A stretch of 64,000 nt of DNA, taken from the NCBI RefSeq assembly GCF_022430545.2, contig NZ_CP092488.2, positions 3,844,001 through 3,908,000 on the forward strand, written 5' to 3'. The DNA is from Mycobacterium paraterrae (GTDB lineage: Bacteria > Actinomycetota > Actinomycetes > Mycobacteriales > Mycobacteriaceae). A program made the position numbers and the translations under genes. Positions 1 to 8,579 of the stretch are shown here, one piece after another. The stretch's first letter is position 1. Each line of letters starts with the position of its first letter. Under the pieces are notes generated by a model. It did not search any database. It worked only from the letters and a program-made list of their open reading frames with translations, and was not told the DNA's origin.

Positions 1-419
1 GTGGTGTGGCCGCGGCACTAATACTCAGCAGCCGGATCCTGGGTGGCCGGATGGACTGGGCGCGCGCTTTCGCGGCCTGGAGTCCGCACGAGGTCACGGG
101 ACTGACCACGGCGATGCAAGCCAATCTCGAAGTCGGCTTCCAGATGACCAAAGGCTGGCTGGCGCCGATCGTGCGCTCACCGAAGTCGCCGGCCGACCAA
201 GGTGGCGTCGTCAGCGGTCCGCCCTGGCATCTGCGGGCTGAGTCAGCCGTGGACGGCGAGCGGCATCAAGTTTCACCGGTCTGCCCGCACCTAGGCGGCA
301 TCGTCAACTGGAACAGCGTCGAAAACTCGTGGGACTGTCCACTGCACGGTTCGCGCTTTGCGCCGGACGGCACACTGCTGGAAGGTCCTGCCACGCGAGG
401 CCTCACGCGTTCTCGCTGA
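1..419 (+). CDS. Rieske-domain FAD oxidoreductase, C-terminal part (5' truncated)
   Basis: The reading frame is open to the left window edge and ends at the TGA at 417-419, so only the last ~139 residues are present. They contain a Rieske [2Fe-2S] signature: C-P-H-L-G-G and, 16 residues on, C-P-L-H-G-S, giving two Cys and two His ligands (C93, H95, C111, H114 counted from the GTG at 6). In proteins of the FAD-dependent oxidoreductase type (DadA/GlcD-like flavin domain followed by a Rieske tail) this arrangement is usual, and the preceding residues fit the end of a flavin domain; that part is inference because the N-terminus is missing. A weak hairpin (CACCG/CGGTG, 422-439) follows the stop. 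Relation to the downstream sugar cluster is unclear; the 65-bp gap suggests a separate unit. Confidence 0.75.
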   Translation, partial: GVAAALILSSRILGGRMDWARAFAAWSPHEVTGLTTAMQANLEVGFQMTKGWLAPIVRSPKSPADQGGVVSGPPWHLRAESAVDGERHQVSPVCPHLGGIVNWNSVENSWDCPLHGSRFAPDGTLLEGPATRGLTRSR

Positions 420-484
420 TACACCGATTCGAAGCGGTGCTAGGTAATGTTTGACGGTCAAAGAGGTCGGGAAGCCGGTTTGCT

Positions 485-1444
485 ATGCCGACTACGGCAC
501 CGCTCAATATTTTGCTTTGGCACGTGCACGGCTCGTGGACCGAGTCGTTCGTGCAGGGCCACCACCGCTACGTCATTCCGGTCAACGAGGCCAAAGATGC
601 CGATGGCCGCGGGCTGTCGGGCCGGAATTGGCCGCACGCCGCGGAGGTCGGATCGGATGATCTTCGTGACGAGGCGATCGACATCGTGGTGCTTCAACGA
701 CCCGAAGATTTGGATTTGTCGGCGGCGTGGTCAGGGCGGCGCCCAGGCGTCGACGTGCCCGCGGTCTACGTCGAACACAATGCGCCGCACCCGTCGCCGA
801 CGGGCAGCCGTCATCCGTTGAGCGGTCGGGACGACATCACCGTCGTCCACGTCACCGACTTCAACCGGTTGATGTGGGACAGCGGTACTGCACCCACTGC
901 TGTCATCGACCATGGGATCATCGATCCCGGTTATCGATACAGCGGTGAATTGCCTTCTGCGGCAACGATGATCAACGAGCCGGTCCGTCGGGGCCGCGTG
1001 GTGGGGGCCGATTTACTGGCGCGGCTGTCGCGCGATGTGCCGATAGACGTGTGGGGCATGGGCAGCGATGAACTGACCGGAGACAACATTCGGGGATTCG
1101 GTGATCTGCTTCCACCGGCGCTCTATGACGAGGTCTCTCGCAGACGGGTGTATGTGCACACCGCTCGTTGGACATCGCTCGGCTTGTCGCTGATCGAGGC
1201 GATGTTTCTCGGTATGCCGGTGGTGGCGGTGGCATCGACGATGGCGCCACTTGTCGTGCCGAGCGAGGCGGGCGTGGTCAGCGCCGACGTCGACGCATTG
1301 ATCGACGCGCTCAGCCAGTACGTTGCAGACCCCGAGGCGGCACGCGCCGCCGGCAAATCGGCCCGCAACTTCGCACTGCAGCGTTTCGGCTTGAGCCGGT
1401 TCCTACACCAGTGGGACGAGCTGATCGAGGAGGTGATTCGGTGA
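485..1444 (+). CDS. Glycosyltransferase (GT4/GT-B-like)
   Basis: 319 residues beginning M-P-T-T-A-P-L-N-I-L-L-W-H. The C-terminal half carries a nucleotide-sugar binding pattern of GT-B enzymes: a stretch 'LSLIEAMFLGMPVVAVAST' followed by '..VVPSEAGVVS', like the E-A-x-x-x-G-x-P-V-V motif of family 4 transferases. The N-terminal half is divergent, with no signal peptide or membrane segment, so it is probably cytosolic or peripheral. It ends in a four-base overlap (GTGA, 1441-1444) with the next glycosyltransferase, indicating translational coupling and a shared operon. Acceptor and donor sugars cannot be read from the sequence; neighbours suggest ADP-heptose or UDP-xylose-containing glycan assembly. 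The ATG at 485 is the first start after the preceding gene, with a GAGGTCGGGA purine-rich stretch upstream. Confidence 0.75.
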   Translation: MPTTAPLNILLWHVHGSWTESFVQGHHRYVIPVNEAKDADGRGLSGRNWPHAAEVGSDDLRDEAIDIVVLQRPEDLDLSAAWSGRRPGVDVPAVYVEHNAPHPSPTGSRHPLSGRDDITVVHVTDFNRLMWDSGTAPTAVIDHGIIDPGYRYSGELPSAATMINEPVRRGRVVGADLLARLSRDVPIDVWGMGSDELTGDNIRGFGDLLPPALYDEVSRRRVYVHTARWTSLGLSLIEAMFLGMPVVAVASTMAPLVVPSEAGVVSADVDALIDALSQYVADPEAARAAGKSARNFALQRFGLSRFLHQWDELIEEVIR

Positions 1445-2700
1445 ACGCGAATACTGCTGTGGAACAAGGTCATACGATGCGGATCGCCATGGTGTCCGAA
1501 CATGCCAGCCCGCTGGCCGCGCTGGGCGGAGTCGACGCCGGCGGGCAAAACGTCCATGTCGCCGAGCTGTCGGCGGCACTTGCCCGCCGCGGCCACGACG
1601 TCGAGGTCTATACCCGGTGCGACAGCCCCGATCTTCCCGAGCGGGTGCAAACACCTGACGGCTACACCGTGGTAAACGTGCCGGCCGGCCCGGCCCAGCC
1701 CGTGCCGAAAGACGAACTGCTAGTGCACATGCCGGACTTCGGGCGATTCCTGGCCGAACAGTGGTACCGCGCCGAGCCCGACGTCGCCCACGCACATTTC
1801 TGGATGTCGGGCATCGCAACGCTGCGCGCCGTTCGTCGCTCTGCGATACCGACGGTGCAGACCTTCCACGCACTCGGAGTCGTCAAGCGGCGCAACCAGG
1901 GGGCCGAGGACACCAGCCCGCAGGCGCGTCTGACGCTGGAACGTTCGATAGCGCAAACCGCCGACTGGGTGGCGGCCACCTGCACCGACGAAGTGTTCGA
2001 ATTGGTGCGTCTGGGGCGTCCACGGTCACGAATCTCGGTGATTCCCTGTGGAGTTGACATCAGCAGGTTCCACCCTGACGGCGAACGCAAGACACGTGGA
2101 TCCCGCGCTCGAATTGTTTCGATCGGCCGGTTGGTACCGCGCAAGGGTTTCGAGGTGCTGATCCGGGCAATGGCCGCAGTCCCTGACGCTGAACTGCTGA
2201 TTGTCGGTGGACCGGCAGCTGAGGAGTTGTCGTCCGATCAGGAAGCCTGCCGATTGTCTTCGCTGGCCGCGGAATTGGGCGTCGGCGACCGGGTTCGGCT
2301 CTGTGGATCGGTGAGCCGGGCCGACATGCCCGCCGTGCTGCGCTCCGCCGACGTGGTGGCGTGCACACCCTGGTACGAGCCCTTCGGCATCGTTCCCGTC
2401 GAGGCGATGGCTTGCGGACTGCCAGTGCTGGCGACAGCGGTCGGCGGCATGCTCGATACCGTCGTCGACGGAACGACCGGCGTGCTGATACCGCCCAAGA
2501 ATCCGCAGGCGTGCGCGGACGCCCTCAACTCGATGCTCGCCGACCCTCGGCGACTCCGCCGCTGGGCCGCCGCCGGGTACGAGCGCGCGCAGGCGCGCTA
2601 TTCATGGGACCGGATTGCGGCCGACACCGAGAAAATGTATCGCCGCGTAGTGCCCAGCCATCAGCCGATCGCGTCCGGGCAGCGGCAACAGTACGGCTGA
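1441..2700 (+). CDS. Glycosyltransferase family 4
   Basis: 419 residues from the GTG at 1441, which overlaps the previous stop; an ATG at 1477 (M-R-I-A-M-V-S-E-H) is an alternative start matching where family members begin. The N-terminal domain has the glycine-rich 'GGVDAGGQNVHVAELS' loop seen in sucrose-synthase-like and MshA-like GT4 enzymes. The C-terminal domain has 'GRLVPRKGFEVLIRA' and the retaining-GT4 EX7E motif (E313 and E321 in 'YEPFGIVPVEAMACG'). Expected reaction: retaining transfer from a nucleotide-activated sugar in the cytosol. The longer open frame beginning at 1168 lies inside the upstream gene and is not used. Acceptor unknown; part of the heptose/pentose glycan cluster. 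Confidence 0.85.
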   Translation: MNANTAVEQGHTMRIAMVSEHASPLAALGGVDAGGQNVHVAELSAALARRGHDVEVYTRCDSPDLPERVQTPDGYTVVNVPAGPAQPVPKDELLVHMPDFGRFLAEQWYRAEPDVAHAHFWMSGIATLRAVRRSAIPTVQTFHALGVVKRRNQGAEDTSPQARLTLERSIAQTADWVAATCTDEVFELVRLGRPRSRISVIPCGVDISRFHPDGERKTRGSRARIVSIGRLVPRKGFEVLIRAMAAVPDAELLIVGGPAAEELSSDQEACRLSSLAAELGVGDRVRLCGSVSRADMPAVLRSADVVACTPWYEPFGIVPVEAMACGLPVLATAVGGMLDTVVDGTTGVLIPPKNPQACADALNSMLADPRRLRRWAAAGYERAQARYSWDRIAADTEKMYRRVVPSHQPIASGQRQQYG

Positions 2701-2791
2701 AGCGCCGTGTCAAAAACCATTGGCTGTCATGTCAATCCGCCCATCGCCGTTGAACCGGTTTGCTCGACGGTGGTGTGGGTATCCGCCGCAG

Positions 2792-3763
2792 ATGCGTCCG
2801 CTCAGTCATGTCCTGGTCACCGGGGGAGCCGGCTTCGTCGGCTTTCACCTCTGTGACCGGTTGCTGGCGGACGGGGCGCGAGTGGTCTGCATCGACAATT
2901 TGTCGACGAGCTCGCCGGACAACGTGGCAGATCTGCAGAACCGTCGCGGTCTGGATTTCATCGAACACGACATCACCGAGCACCCCGGCGAGAAAATACG
3001 AGGCATTGCGTTCGACGCCGTGTTCCATCTGGCCTCGCCGGCATCGCCGCCGGACTACTTGCGGCTGCCGATCGAGACGCTTCGAGTCGGCGCCGACGGT
3101 ACCGCGGTGGCACTCGACATCGCGCAACACAGCCGAGCCCGCTTCGTCCTGGCGTCGACGAGCGAGGTGTACGGCGACCCGCTCGTCCATCCGCAGCACG
3201 AAAACTATTGGGGTAACGTTAATTCCGTGGGACCGCGGAGCGTATACGACGAGGCCAAGCGGTTCGCCGAGGCGTTGGTGTTCGCGCATCACCGCTCTCA
3301 GGCCGCAAACATCGGCGTCGCACGGATTTTCAACACCTACGGGCCGGGGATGCGTGCCGACGACGGCCGAATGGTCCCCACGTTCTGCCGTCAAGCGCTG
3401 CGCAACGAGCCGATCACCGTCGCGGGCAGCGGTCACCAGACGCGCTCCCTATGTCACGTCAACGACACCGTTGCGGGACTGGTTGCATTGGCAGGCAGCG
3501 ATATCGCCGGGCCGGTGAACATCGGCAACCCGCGAGAATTGTCCGTATTAAAGATCGCCGACGTCGTCCGCGACGCCGCCAACAGTGCGTCCACCATTCA
3601 TCACATCCCGGCTGCCGAGGACGACCCGCGGCGGCGCTGCCCGGATATTCGCACCGCACGCGAGCAGCTGGGTTGGGAACCGACCGTGCGCGCCGAAGAC
3701 GGCCTGGCGCAAACCGTCGGCTGGTTCCGCACACGTTTCGAGTCAACGCAGGTGGCCGTCTAG
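2792..3763 (+). CDS. UDP-glucuronate decarboxylase-like extended SDR (UDP-xylose synthase)
   Basis: 323 residues from the ATG at 2792; the frame is open from 2720 but homologous sequence begins with M-R-P-L-S-H-V-L-V-T-G. The Rossmann NAD motif T-G-G-A-G-F-V-G lies at residues 10-17 and the catalytic YxxxK pair is Y152/K156. The strings 'HLASPASPPDYLRLPIETL' and 'STSEVYGDPLVHPQ..NYWG' are characteristic of UDP-xylose synthase (UXS/ArnA-like decarboxylases) rather than of HldD heptose epimerases or GalE. Expected reaction: UDP-GlcA to UDP-xylose plus CO2, NAD+-dependent. The last gene of the cluster, UDP-glucose dehydrogenase, would supply UDP-GlcA, so the pair forms a two-step route. Assignment as UXS rather than another UDP-uronate SDR is strong but not proven. 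Confidence 0.82.
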   Translation: MRPLSHVLVTGGAGFVGFHLCDRLLADGARVVCIDNLSTSSPDNVADLQNRRGLDFIEHDITEHPGEKIRGIAFDAVFHLASPASPPDYLRLPIETLRVGADGTAVALDIAQHSRARFVLASTSEVYGDPLVHPQHENYWGNVNSVGPRSVYDEAKRFAEALVFAHHRSQAANIGVARIFNTYGPGMRADDGRMVPTFCRQALRNEPITVAGSGHQTRSLCHVNDTVAGLVALAGSDIAGPVNIGNPRELSVLKIADVVRDAANSASTIHHIPAAEDDPRRRCPDIRTAREQLGWEPTVRAEDGLAQTVGWFRTRFESTQVAV

Positions 3764-3865
3764 CCCGACGCTAGTCAGTCTCTGATCTTTACCCCCAAGA
3801 AGCGCGGGTAGGTGCCCCTCGGGCGCACCTCACCATCTGGTGATTCCGACTCTCAAGGGGGTGCC

Positions 3866-5506
3866 GTGCGAATTTTGGGTATTAACGGCGTATTTCACGA
3901 TCCAGCCGCTGCTCTGGTCATCGACGGGAAGACGGTCGCCGCCGCCGAGGAAGAGCGGTTTTCGCGCCGCAAGCACGGAAAGCAAGCGGTGCCGTTTTCC
4001 ACCTGGGAGCTTCCCGTGGCCGCGGCGCGCTGGTGTTTGCGGCACGCGGGCCTCGACGCCGCGGACCTGGATGCGGTCGGCTACTCCTATGATCCGGCGT
4101 TGGCCGAAGTGTCCGGTGGCCCGATCGAGGGCCAGGATCGCGACTGGGAGCATTTGCGAACGTCGTATGCCCGGCGGGCGCCGCAATTCCTGGCCACGGC
4201 ACTACCTGGACTAGACCCGGGCGTGGTCCGCCACGTCCGTCACCACGTCGCGCATGCGGCCTCGACGGCGCTGGCCTCACCACGCCCCGACAGTGCCGTG
4301 CTCGTCGTGGACGGCCGCGGTGAGTCAACCTCGATGCTGGCGGGCGAGTACTCCGACGGCAAGCTCGATGTGCTTGCCACTCAGGAGCTTCCACACTCGC
4401 TGGGTCTGCTCTATGAAAGTCTCACCGAGCACCTGGGTTTCACGCGATCGAGCGACGAGTACAAGGTGATGGCGATGGGCTCCTACGGACGTCCCACGTA
4501 TGCCGAACAACTTGCCGAACACGTGTACTCGTGCGGCGACGGCACATTTCGTGCCCCGAATGTCGACTGGACTGTGTTCACCGAACCGCGAGCGCCGGGA
4601 GCACAACAGCTCGACACCGCCCACGCCGATTTGGCATGCAGTGTGCAGCGGGTACTCGAAGACGTTCTGCTGCAACTGGTCAGCTGGCTGCGCCAACGGA
4701 CCAGCTCGGACACATTGTGTCTGGCTGGCGGAGTGGCGCTGAATTGCGTAGCGAACACCCGTGTTTTCGACGAGGGCGACTTCCCTCACGTCTGGGTCCA
4801 GCCGGCCTCCGGAGATGCTGGCACCGCGCTGGGCGCGGCGCTGGCATTGGCCGCCGAACATCAGGAACCGATCACGCCGATGCCGTCGGCGTCTCTCGGT
4901 CGCAGTTGGGCAGATGAGCAATTGGCGGCCGCGTTAGACGACGCCGACATTGCCCACTACCGCCCCGACGTCATGGCCGCGGACGTGGCGCAGGCGCTGG
5001 CTGACAACCTGATTGTCGGCTGGTTCCAGGGCGGTTCGGAATTCGGCCCTCGGGCTCTGGGCAACCGCTCGCTGCTGGCCGACCCGCGCGACGTCAACAA
5101 TCTCGAACGTCTCAACCGGGTCAAGGGGCGCGAGCAGTTCCGGCCGGTTGCCCCCATGGTGTTAGCCGACCAAGCAGCGCACATCTTTTCGCGCGGTCCC
5201 CTGCCCAGCCCGTACATGTTGTTCGTCCACGACGTCGCCGAGCCATGGCGCGACCGGATACCTGCGGTCACCCACGTCGACGGCACCGCACGCATTCAGA
5301 CCGTCGACACCGACAAACCGCTCTTGCATCGGATGATCACCGAATTCGCCTCGATCACCGGGGTGCCGGTCGTCGTCAACACCAGCTTCAACACCGCAGG
5401 ACGTCCGATGGTCGACAGCCCACGCGATGCGCTCGAGTGCTTCGGCAGCGCACCGATCGACGTGTTGGCGCTCGGCCCCTTCATCGTTCGGCGGCACGCG
5501 CAATGA
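3866..5506 (+). CDS. Carbamoyltransferase (NodU/CmcH/TobZ family)
   Basis: 546 residues from GTG 3866, which sits 5-12 bases after AAGGGGG; the nominal ATG at 3812 would add unrelated sequence. The N-terminus 'RILGINGVFHDPAAALVIDG' starts the Kae1-like domain, with the H-H-V-A-H metal ligands at 126-130. The C-terminal carbamoyltransferase domain has 'EFGPRALGNRS' at 392-402 and 'VNTSFNTAGRPMVDSP' near the end. In TobZ and relatives carbamoyl phosphate and ATP yield carbamoyl-adenylate, which is transferred to a sugar hydroxyl. Pseudomonas WapO, of this family, carbamoylates core heptose, so its presence next to heptose genes is suggestive. The stop overlaps the next start (ATGA, 5503-5506). 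Confidence 0.88.
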   Translation: MRILGINGVFHDPAAALVIDGKTVAAAEEERFSRRKHGKQAVPFSTWELPVAAARWCLRHAGLDAADLDAVGYSYDPALAEVSGGPIEGQDRDWEHLRTSYARRAPQFLATALPGLDPGVVRHVRHHVAHAASTALASPRPDSAVLVVDGRGESTSMLAGEYSDGKLDVLATQELPHSLGLLYESLTEHLGFTRSSDEYKVMAMGSYGRPTYAEQLAEHVYSCGDGTFRAPNVDWTVFTEPRAPGAQQLDTAHADLACSVQRVLEDVLLQLVSWLRQRTSSDTLCLAGGVALNCVANTRVFDEGDFPHVWVQPASGDAGTALGAALALAAEHQEPITPMPSASLGRSWADEQLAAALDDADIAHYRPDVMAADVAQALADNLIVGWFQGGSEFGPRALGNRSLLADPRDVNNLERLNRVKGREQFRPVAPMVLADQAAHIFSRGPLPSPYMLFVHDVAEPWRDRIPAVTHVDGTARIQTVDTDKPLLHRMITEFASITGVPVVVNTSFNTAGRPMVDSPRDALECFGSAPIDVLALGPFIVRRHAQ

Positions 5507-6993
5507 CGGACTACTCGATCGTGATCCCGACCATCGGCCGGCCGTCGCTGAACCGGCTGCTCGCCGCATTAGACCAGGGACACGGACCACGCCCGTCGGC
5601 CATCGTGATTGTGGACGACCGGCCGCTGCCGAAGGAGCCACTTCGATTGCCGCCTAACAGCCTGCCCGTCACAGTGGTTCGCTCGGGTGGTCGCGGGCCG
5701 GCGGCTGCACGGAACACGGGATGGCGCCAGTGCGCGACTGAGTGGATCAATTTCCTCGACGACGACGTCGTGCCGAGTGCTGATTGGTGTCAGCAACTGA
5801 CGAGCGACCTGCGCGGCGTGGACGAGGCGGTGGTGGGTTCACAGGGCAGGCTGGTAGTGCAGCTGCCACAAGGCAAACGCCCCAGCGACGACGAGCGTCG
5901 CACTCTCAGACTTGCTGAGGCGCAATGGATCACCGCAGATATGGCATACCGGCGGCGGGCCCTGGTGCAATGCGGGGGCTTCGACGAGCGCTTTCCGCGC
6001 GCCTATCGGGAAGACTCCGACCTCGGACTACGCATGACGCGGTGCTGTGGACGCATCGTGCCGGGTACGCGTACCGCCGAGCACCCCATCGCGGATGGGC
6101 GGCCGACGGTCTGGAGCAGTATCCGCGCGCAGCGCGGCAATCGCGACGACGCTCTGATGCGCCGCAAATACGGTCGTCGGTGGCGTGCGGAAATCGGTGA
6201 ATCCCGGGGCCGCTTGCGCGCTCACGTCGCGACCACCGCGGCAGCATTGGTCGCGATCGCCGCGGCCATCACGCGACACCGTTACCTGGCGGTCGGCGCC
6301 GCGACGGCCTGGTTGGCGCTCACCCTCGACTTCACCTTGCGGCGCATCGCACCCGGTCCCCGCACTGCTCGCGAGGTGATCGCGATGGTGTTTTCGAGCA
6401 TTCTCATCCCGCCGGTCGCGACGGCGCAACGGGCATGGGGCACTTGGCTGTTCCGCCACGAGCGGCGCGATCCACCGTTGGCGGTGTTGTTCGACCGTGA
6501 CGACACGCTGATCAAAGACGGCCCCTATCTCAACGATCCGCGCGGCGTCGTTCCGCTGCCGGACGCCGAACGCGCCGTGCACCGGCTTCGTAAGCGTGGT
6601 CTGCTGCTGGGAGTGATCACCAACCAATCCGGGGTCGCGAAAGGATTGATCACCGGCGCCCAGTTGTTTGCGGTGAACACCCGCGTCGAGGAACTACTGG
6701 GGCCCTTCGACAACTGGCAGGTATGCCTGCACGACGGCGGCTGCCAATGCCGAAAACCCGCACCCGGCATGGTGATTGCGGCGGCCGCTGAGCTGGGCCT
6801 GGATCCGCGCCGCTGTGTGGTGATCGGCGACATCGGTAGGGACGTCGAGGCCGCACAGGCCGCGCAAGCCAAGGCGATCCTCGTTCCCACCGAGCGAACC
6901 CTGCCCGCGGAGATCCGCCACGCCCGTTCCAGCGCCCACGTTGCGGCGACGCTGAACGACGCGGTCACTCTGGTGCTGAAAGGGCTGGCATGA
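5503..6993 (+). CDS. GT2 glycosyltransferase fused to HAD-type heptose bisphosphate phosphatase (GmhB-like)
   Basis: 496 residues from the ATG at 5503. Residues 1-~230 are a GT-A family 2 glycosyltransferase: 'YSIVIPTIGRPSLNRLL' at the N-terminus, acidic D86-D87-D88 (the DxD-type metal site) and a 'FPRAYREDSDLGLRM' ED motif. A hydrophobic stretch at about 245-285 suggests a membrane hairpin. Residues ~325-490 are a HAD phosphatase: D331-R-D333-D-T (nucleophile and acid/base), 'ITNQSGVAKG', and a Cys-rich 'CLHDGGCQCRKP' loop typical of zinc-binding GmhB/HisB-N enzymes. Expected HAD role: removal of the C7 phosphate from heptose-1,7-bisphosphate. It overlaps both neighbours by 4 bases. The fusion places phosphatase and transferase on one, probably membrane-attached, polypeptide. 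Confidence 0.83.
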   Translation: MTDYSIVIPTIGRPSLNRLLAALDQGHGPRPSAIVIVDDRPLPKEPLRLPPNSLPVTVVRSGGRGPAAARNTGWRQCATEWINFLDDDVVPSADWCQQLTSDLRGVDEAVVGSQGRLVVQLPQGKRPSDDERRTLRLAEAQWITADMAYRRRALVQCGGFDERFPRAYREDSDLGLRMTRCCGRIVPGTRTAEHPIADGRPTVWSSIRAQRGNRDDALMRRKYGRRWRAEIGESRGRLRAHVATTAAALVAIAAAITRHRYLAVGAATAWLALTLDFTLRRIAPGPRTAREVIAMVFSSILIPPVATAQRAWGTWLFRHERRDPPLAVLFDRDDTLIKDGPYLNDPRGVVPLPDAERAVHRLRKRGLLLGVITNQSGVAKGLITGAQLFAVNTRVEELLGPFDNWQVCLHDGGCQCRKPAPGMVIAAAAELGLDPRRCVVIGDIGRDVEAAQAAQAKAILVPTERTLPAEIRHARSSAHVAATLNDAVTLVLKGLA

Positions 6994-8007
6994 CATCCGC
7001 AATGGTGGCCAGGCTCGACAGCCTGGGTGACGTCCTGATCACCGGACCCGCGGTCCGTGCGGTCTCGGCCCACCACGACAGGGTGGTGTTCCTGGCGGGG
7101 CAGCGCGGCCGCACGGATGCTGCCGGGGGTCGACCGGGTGATCGAGTGGGCCGCTGGCTGGGTCGATTTCGACGCGGCGCCGGTGACCGCGGACGCGGTG
7201 ACGGCGCTGACCGACGAGATCACCGACGAAAAGCCCGACGCGGTGCTGATTTTCACCTCGTTTCACCAATCGCCTTTGCCGCTCGCCTTGATCTGCCGGA
7301 TGGCTGGGGTTCCCTGGATCGGGGCGATCTGTGAGGACTACCCGGGGCGGCTGCTGGATCTGCGACACCGCGTCGACAACGACGTCGCCGAGCCGCTGCG
7401 CGCGTTGTCGCTGGCAGCGGCGGCAGGTTGGCCGCTACCGGCCGATGATGACGCCGGCCTGCAGATCGCTCACCCGGCCGCCCTACCTCCTGATGTGGCT
7501 GCGGCACTGCGTGGCCGGGACTACGTGGTGTTCCACCCAGCGGCCGCCGTCCCGGCTCGCCAACCGTCGAGCGCAAAGTCGACCGAGATCGTGCGCGCGC
7601 TGGTTGCCGCCGGATACGACGTCGTGGTCACCGGATCTGAAGCAGACCGCGAATTGACCGCGACCGTGGCGTCCGGCATCGCAGTGGACCTGGGCGGGCG
7701 AACCACGCTGGCTCAACTCGCCACGGTGTTCACCGGTGCTCGCGCCGTGGTGGCGCCGAACACCGGACCGGCGCACCTCGCGGCAGCGGTGCGGGCGCCG
7801 ATTGTGTCGTTGTTCGCGCCGGTGGTGCCCGCTGCGCGCTGGCTGCCGTACGGAACCGTGGTGACGGTGCTGGGCGATCAGAACGCCGCCTGCCGCAACA
7901 CACGTGCCCGGGATTGCCCGGTGCCGGGGCATCCCTGCCTGAACGACATCGCCGCCGGCGACGTCGTCGCTGCTGTCACCGGCCTGACGAATCGAGGTGC
8001 CGCATGA
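6990..8007 (+). pseudogene. GT9 (ADP-heptose-type) glycosyltransferase with one-base frameshift
   Basis: The ATG at 6990 overlaps the upstream stop (ATGA) and starts a typical GT9 N-terminus, 'MVARLDSLGDVLITGPAVRA..HHDRVVFLAG', in one frame. The rest ('ARMLPGVDRVIEW' to 'APNTGPAHLAAAVRAPIVSLFAP' and the stop at 8005-8007) is in the +1 frame. Removing one G from the GGGG run at 7097-7100 joins them as '..FLAGSAAARMLPGVD..' into a normal 338-residue protein. The 'NTGPAHLAAA' motif is the family's donor-site signature. Family 9 enzymes usually transfer heptose from ADP-heptose. Either the gene is recently inactivated, the run slips, or it is a homopolymer sequencing error; I cannot distinguish these. 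The stop overlaps the gmhA start. Confidence 0.72.
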
Positions 8008-8579
8008 TCGAACGTCATTTCGTCGACCTGGTCTCGGCGGTCGCGCGAATGCGTTATGCCAGTACACAATTGTGCGATTGGGGCACCCACCTAGCCGCCG
8101 TACTCAGCGCCGGCGGACGGCTGCTGGCCTGCGGCAACGGCGGGAGCGCGGCCGAGGCCCAACATTTGACCGCGGAACTTGTCGGCCGCTTCAAAGACGA
8201 ACGACAGCCACTGTCCGCCATCGCATTACACGCCGACAGCTCCGCCGCCACCGCGATCGTCAACGACTACGGCATCGAGGAGATGTTCGCCCGCGGGGTA
8301 CGGGCCCATGGTCGCCCGGGCGACGTTCTGGTGGCGCTGTCGACCAGTGGCACCAGCCCCAATGTCCTTGCCGCGGTCCGGGCCGCGCACGAGATCGGGG
8401 TCACCACCTGGGCGCTGACCGGGCCGGCGCCCAACCCGCTGCTGACGATGTGTGACGACGGAATCGGCGTCGACGCCGAGTCGACGGCCACCGTGCAGGA
8501 AATGCACTTGGTCTTGGTGCACGGTCTGTGCATGGCACTCGACGAGTCGCTGTTACGAACAGGAGTCCAAACGGCATGA
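8004..8579 (+). CDS. gmhA: Sedoheptulose-7-phosphate isomerase
   Basis: 191 residues from ATG 8004, overlapping the previous stop by four bases; the longer frame from 7914 is out-of-frame upstream sequence. A single SIS domain is present with 'GNGGSAAEAQHLTAEL' and 'VALSTSGTSPNVLAA', the phosphosugar-binding loops of GmhA. Length and the late 'TATVQEMHLVLVHGLC' helix, which contributes metal/active-site residues in GmhA, match the family. Reaction: sedoheptulose-7-phosphate to D-glycero-D-manno-heptose-7-phosphate in the cytosol, the entry step for ADP- or GDP-heptose. It is followed with a 4-base overlap by hldE, which takes its product. SIS proteins can be mis-assigned, but the neighbourhood makes GmhA very likely. 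Confidence 0.9.
   Translation: MIERHFVDLVSAVARMRYASTQLCDWGTHLAAVLSAGGRLLACGNGGSAAEAQHLTAELVGRFKDERQPLSAIALHADSSAATAIVNDYGIEEMFARGVRAHGRPGDVLVALSTSGTSPNVLAAVRAAHEIGVTTWALTGPAPNPLLTMCDDGIGVDAESTATVQEMHLVLVHGLCMALDESLLRTGVQTA

Noticed and set aside
2732..3436. 234-codon minus-strand frame across the epimerase gene
   Set aside because: Typical high-GC shadow of a well supported + strand gene; no motifs.
2792..3763. Identification as HldD heptose epimerase
   Set aside because: Tempting because of the heptose genes, but 'ASPASPP' and 'STSEVYGDP' strings fit UDP-xylose synthase.
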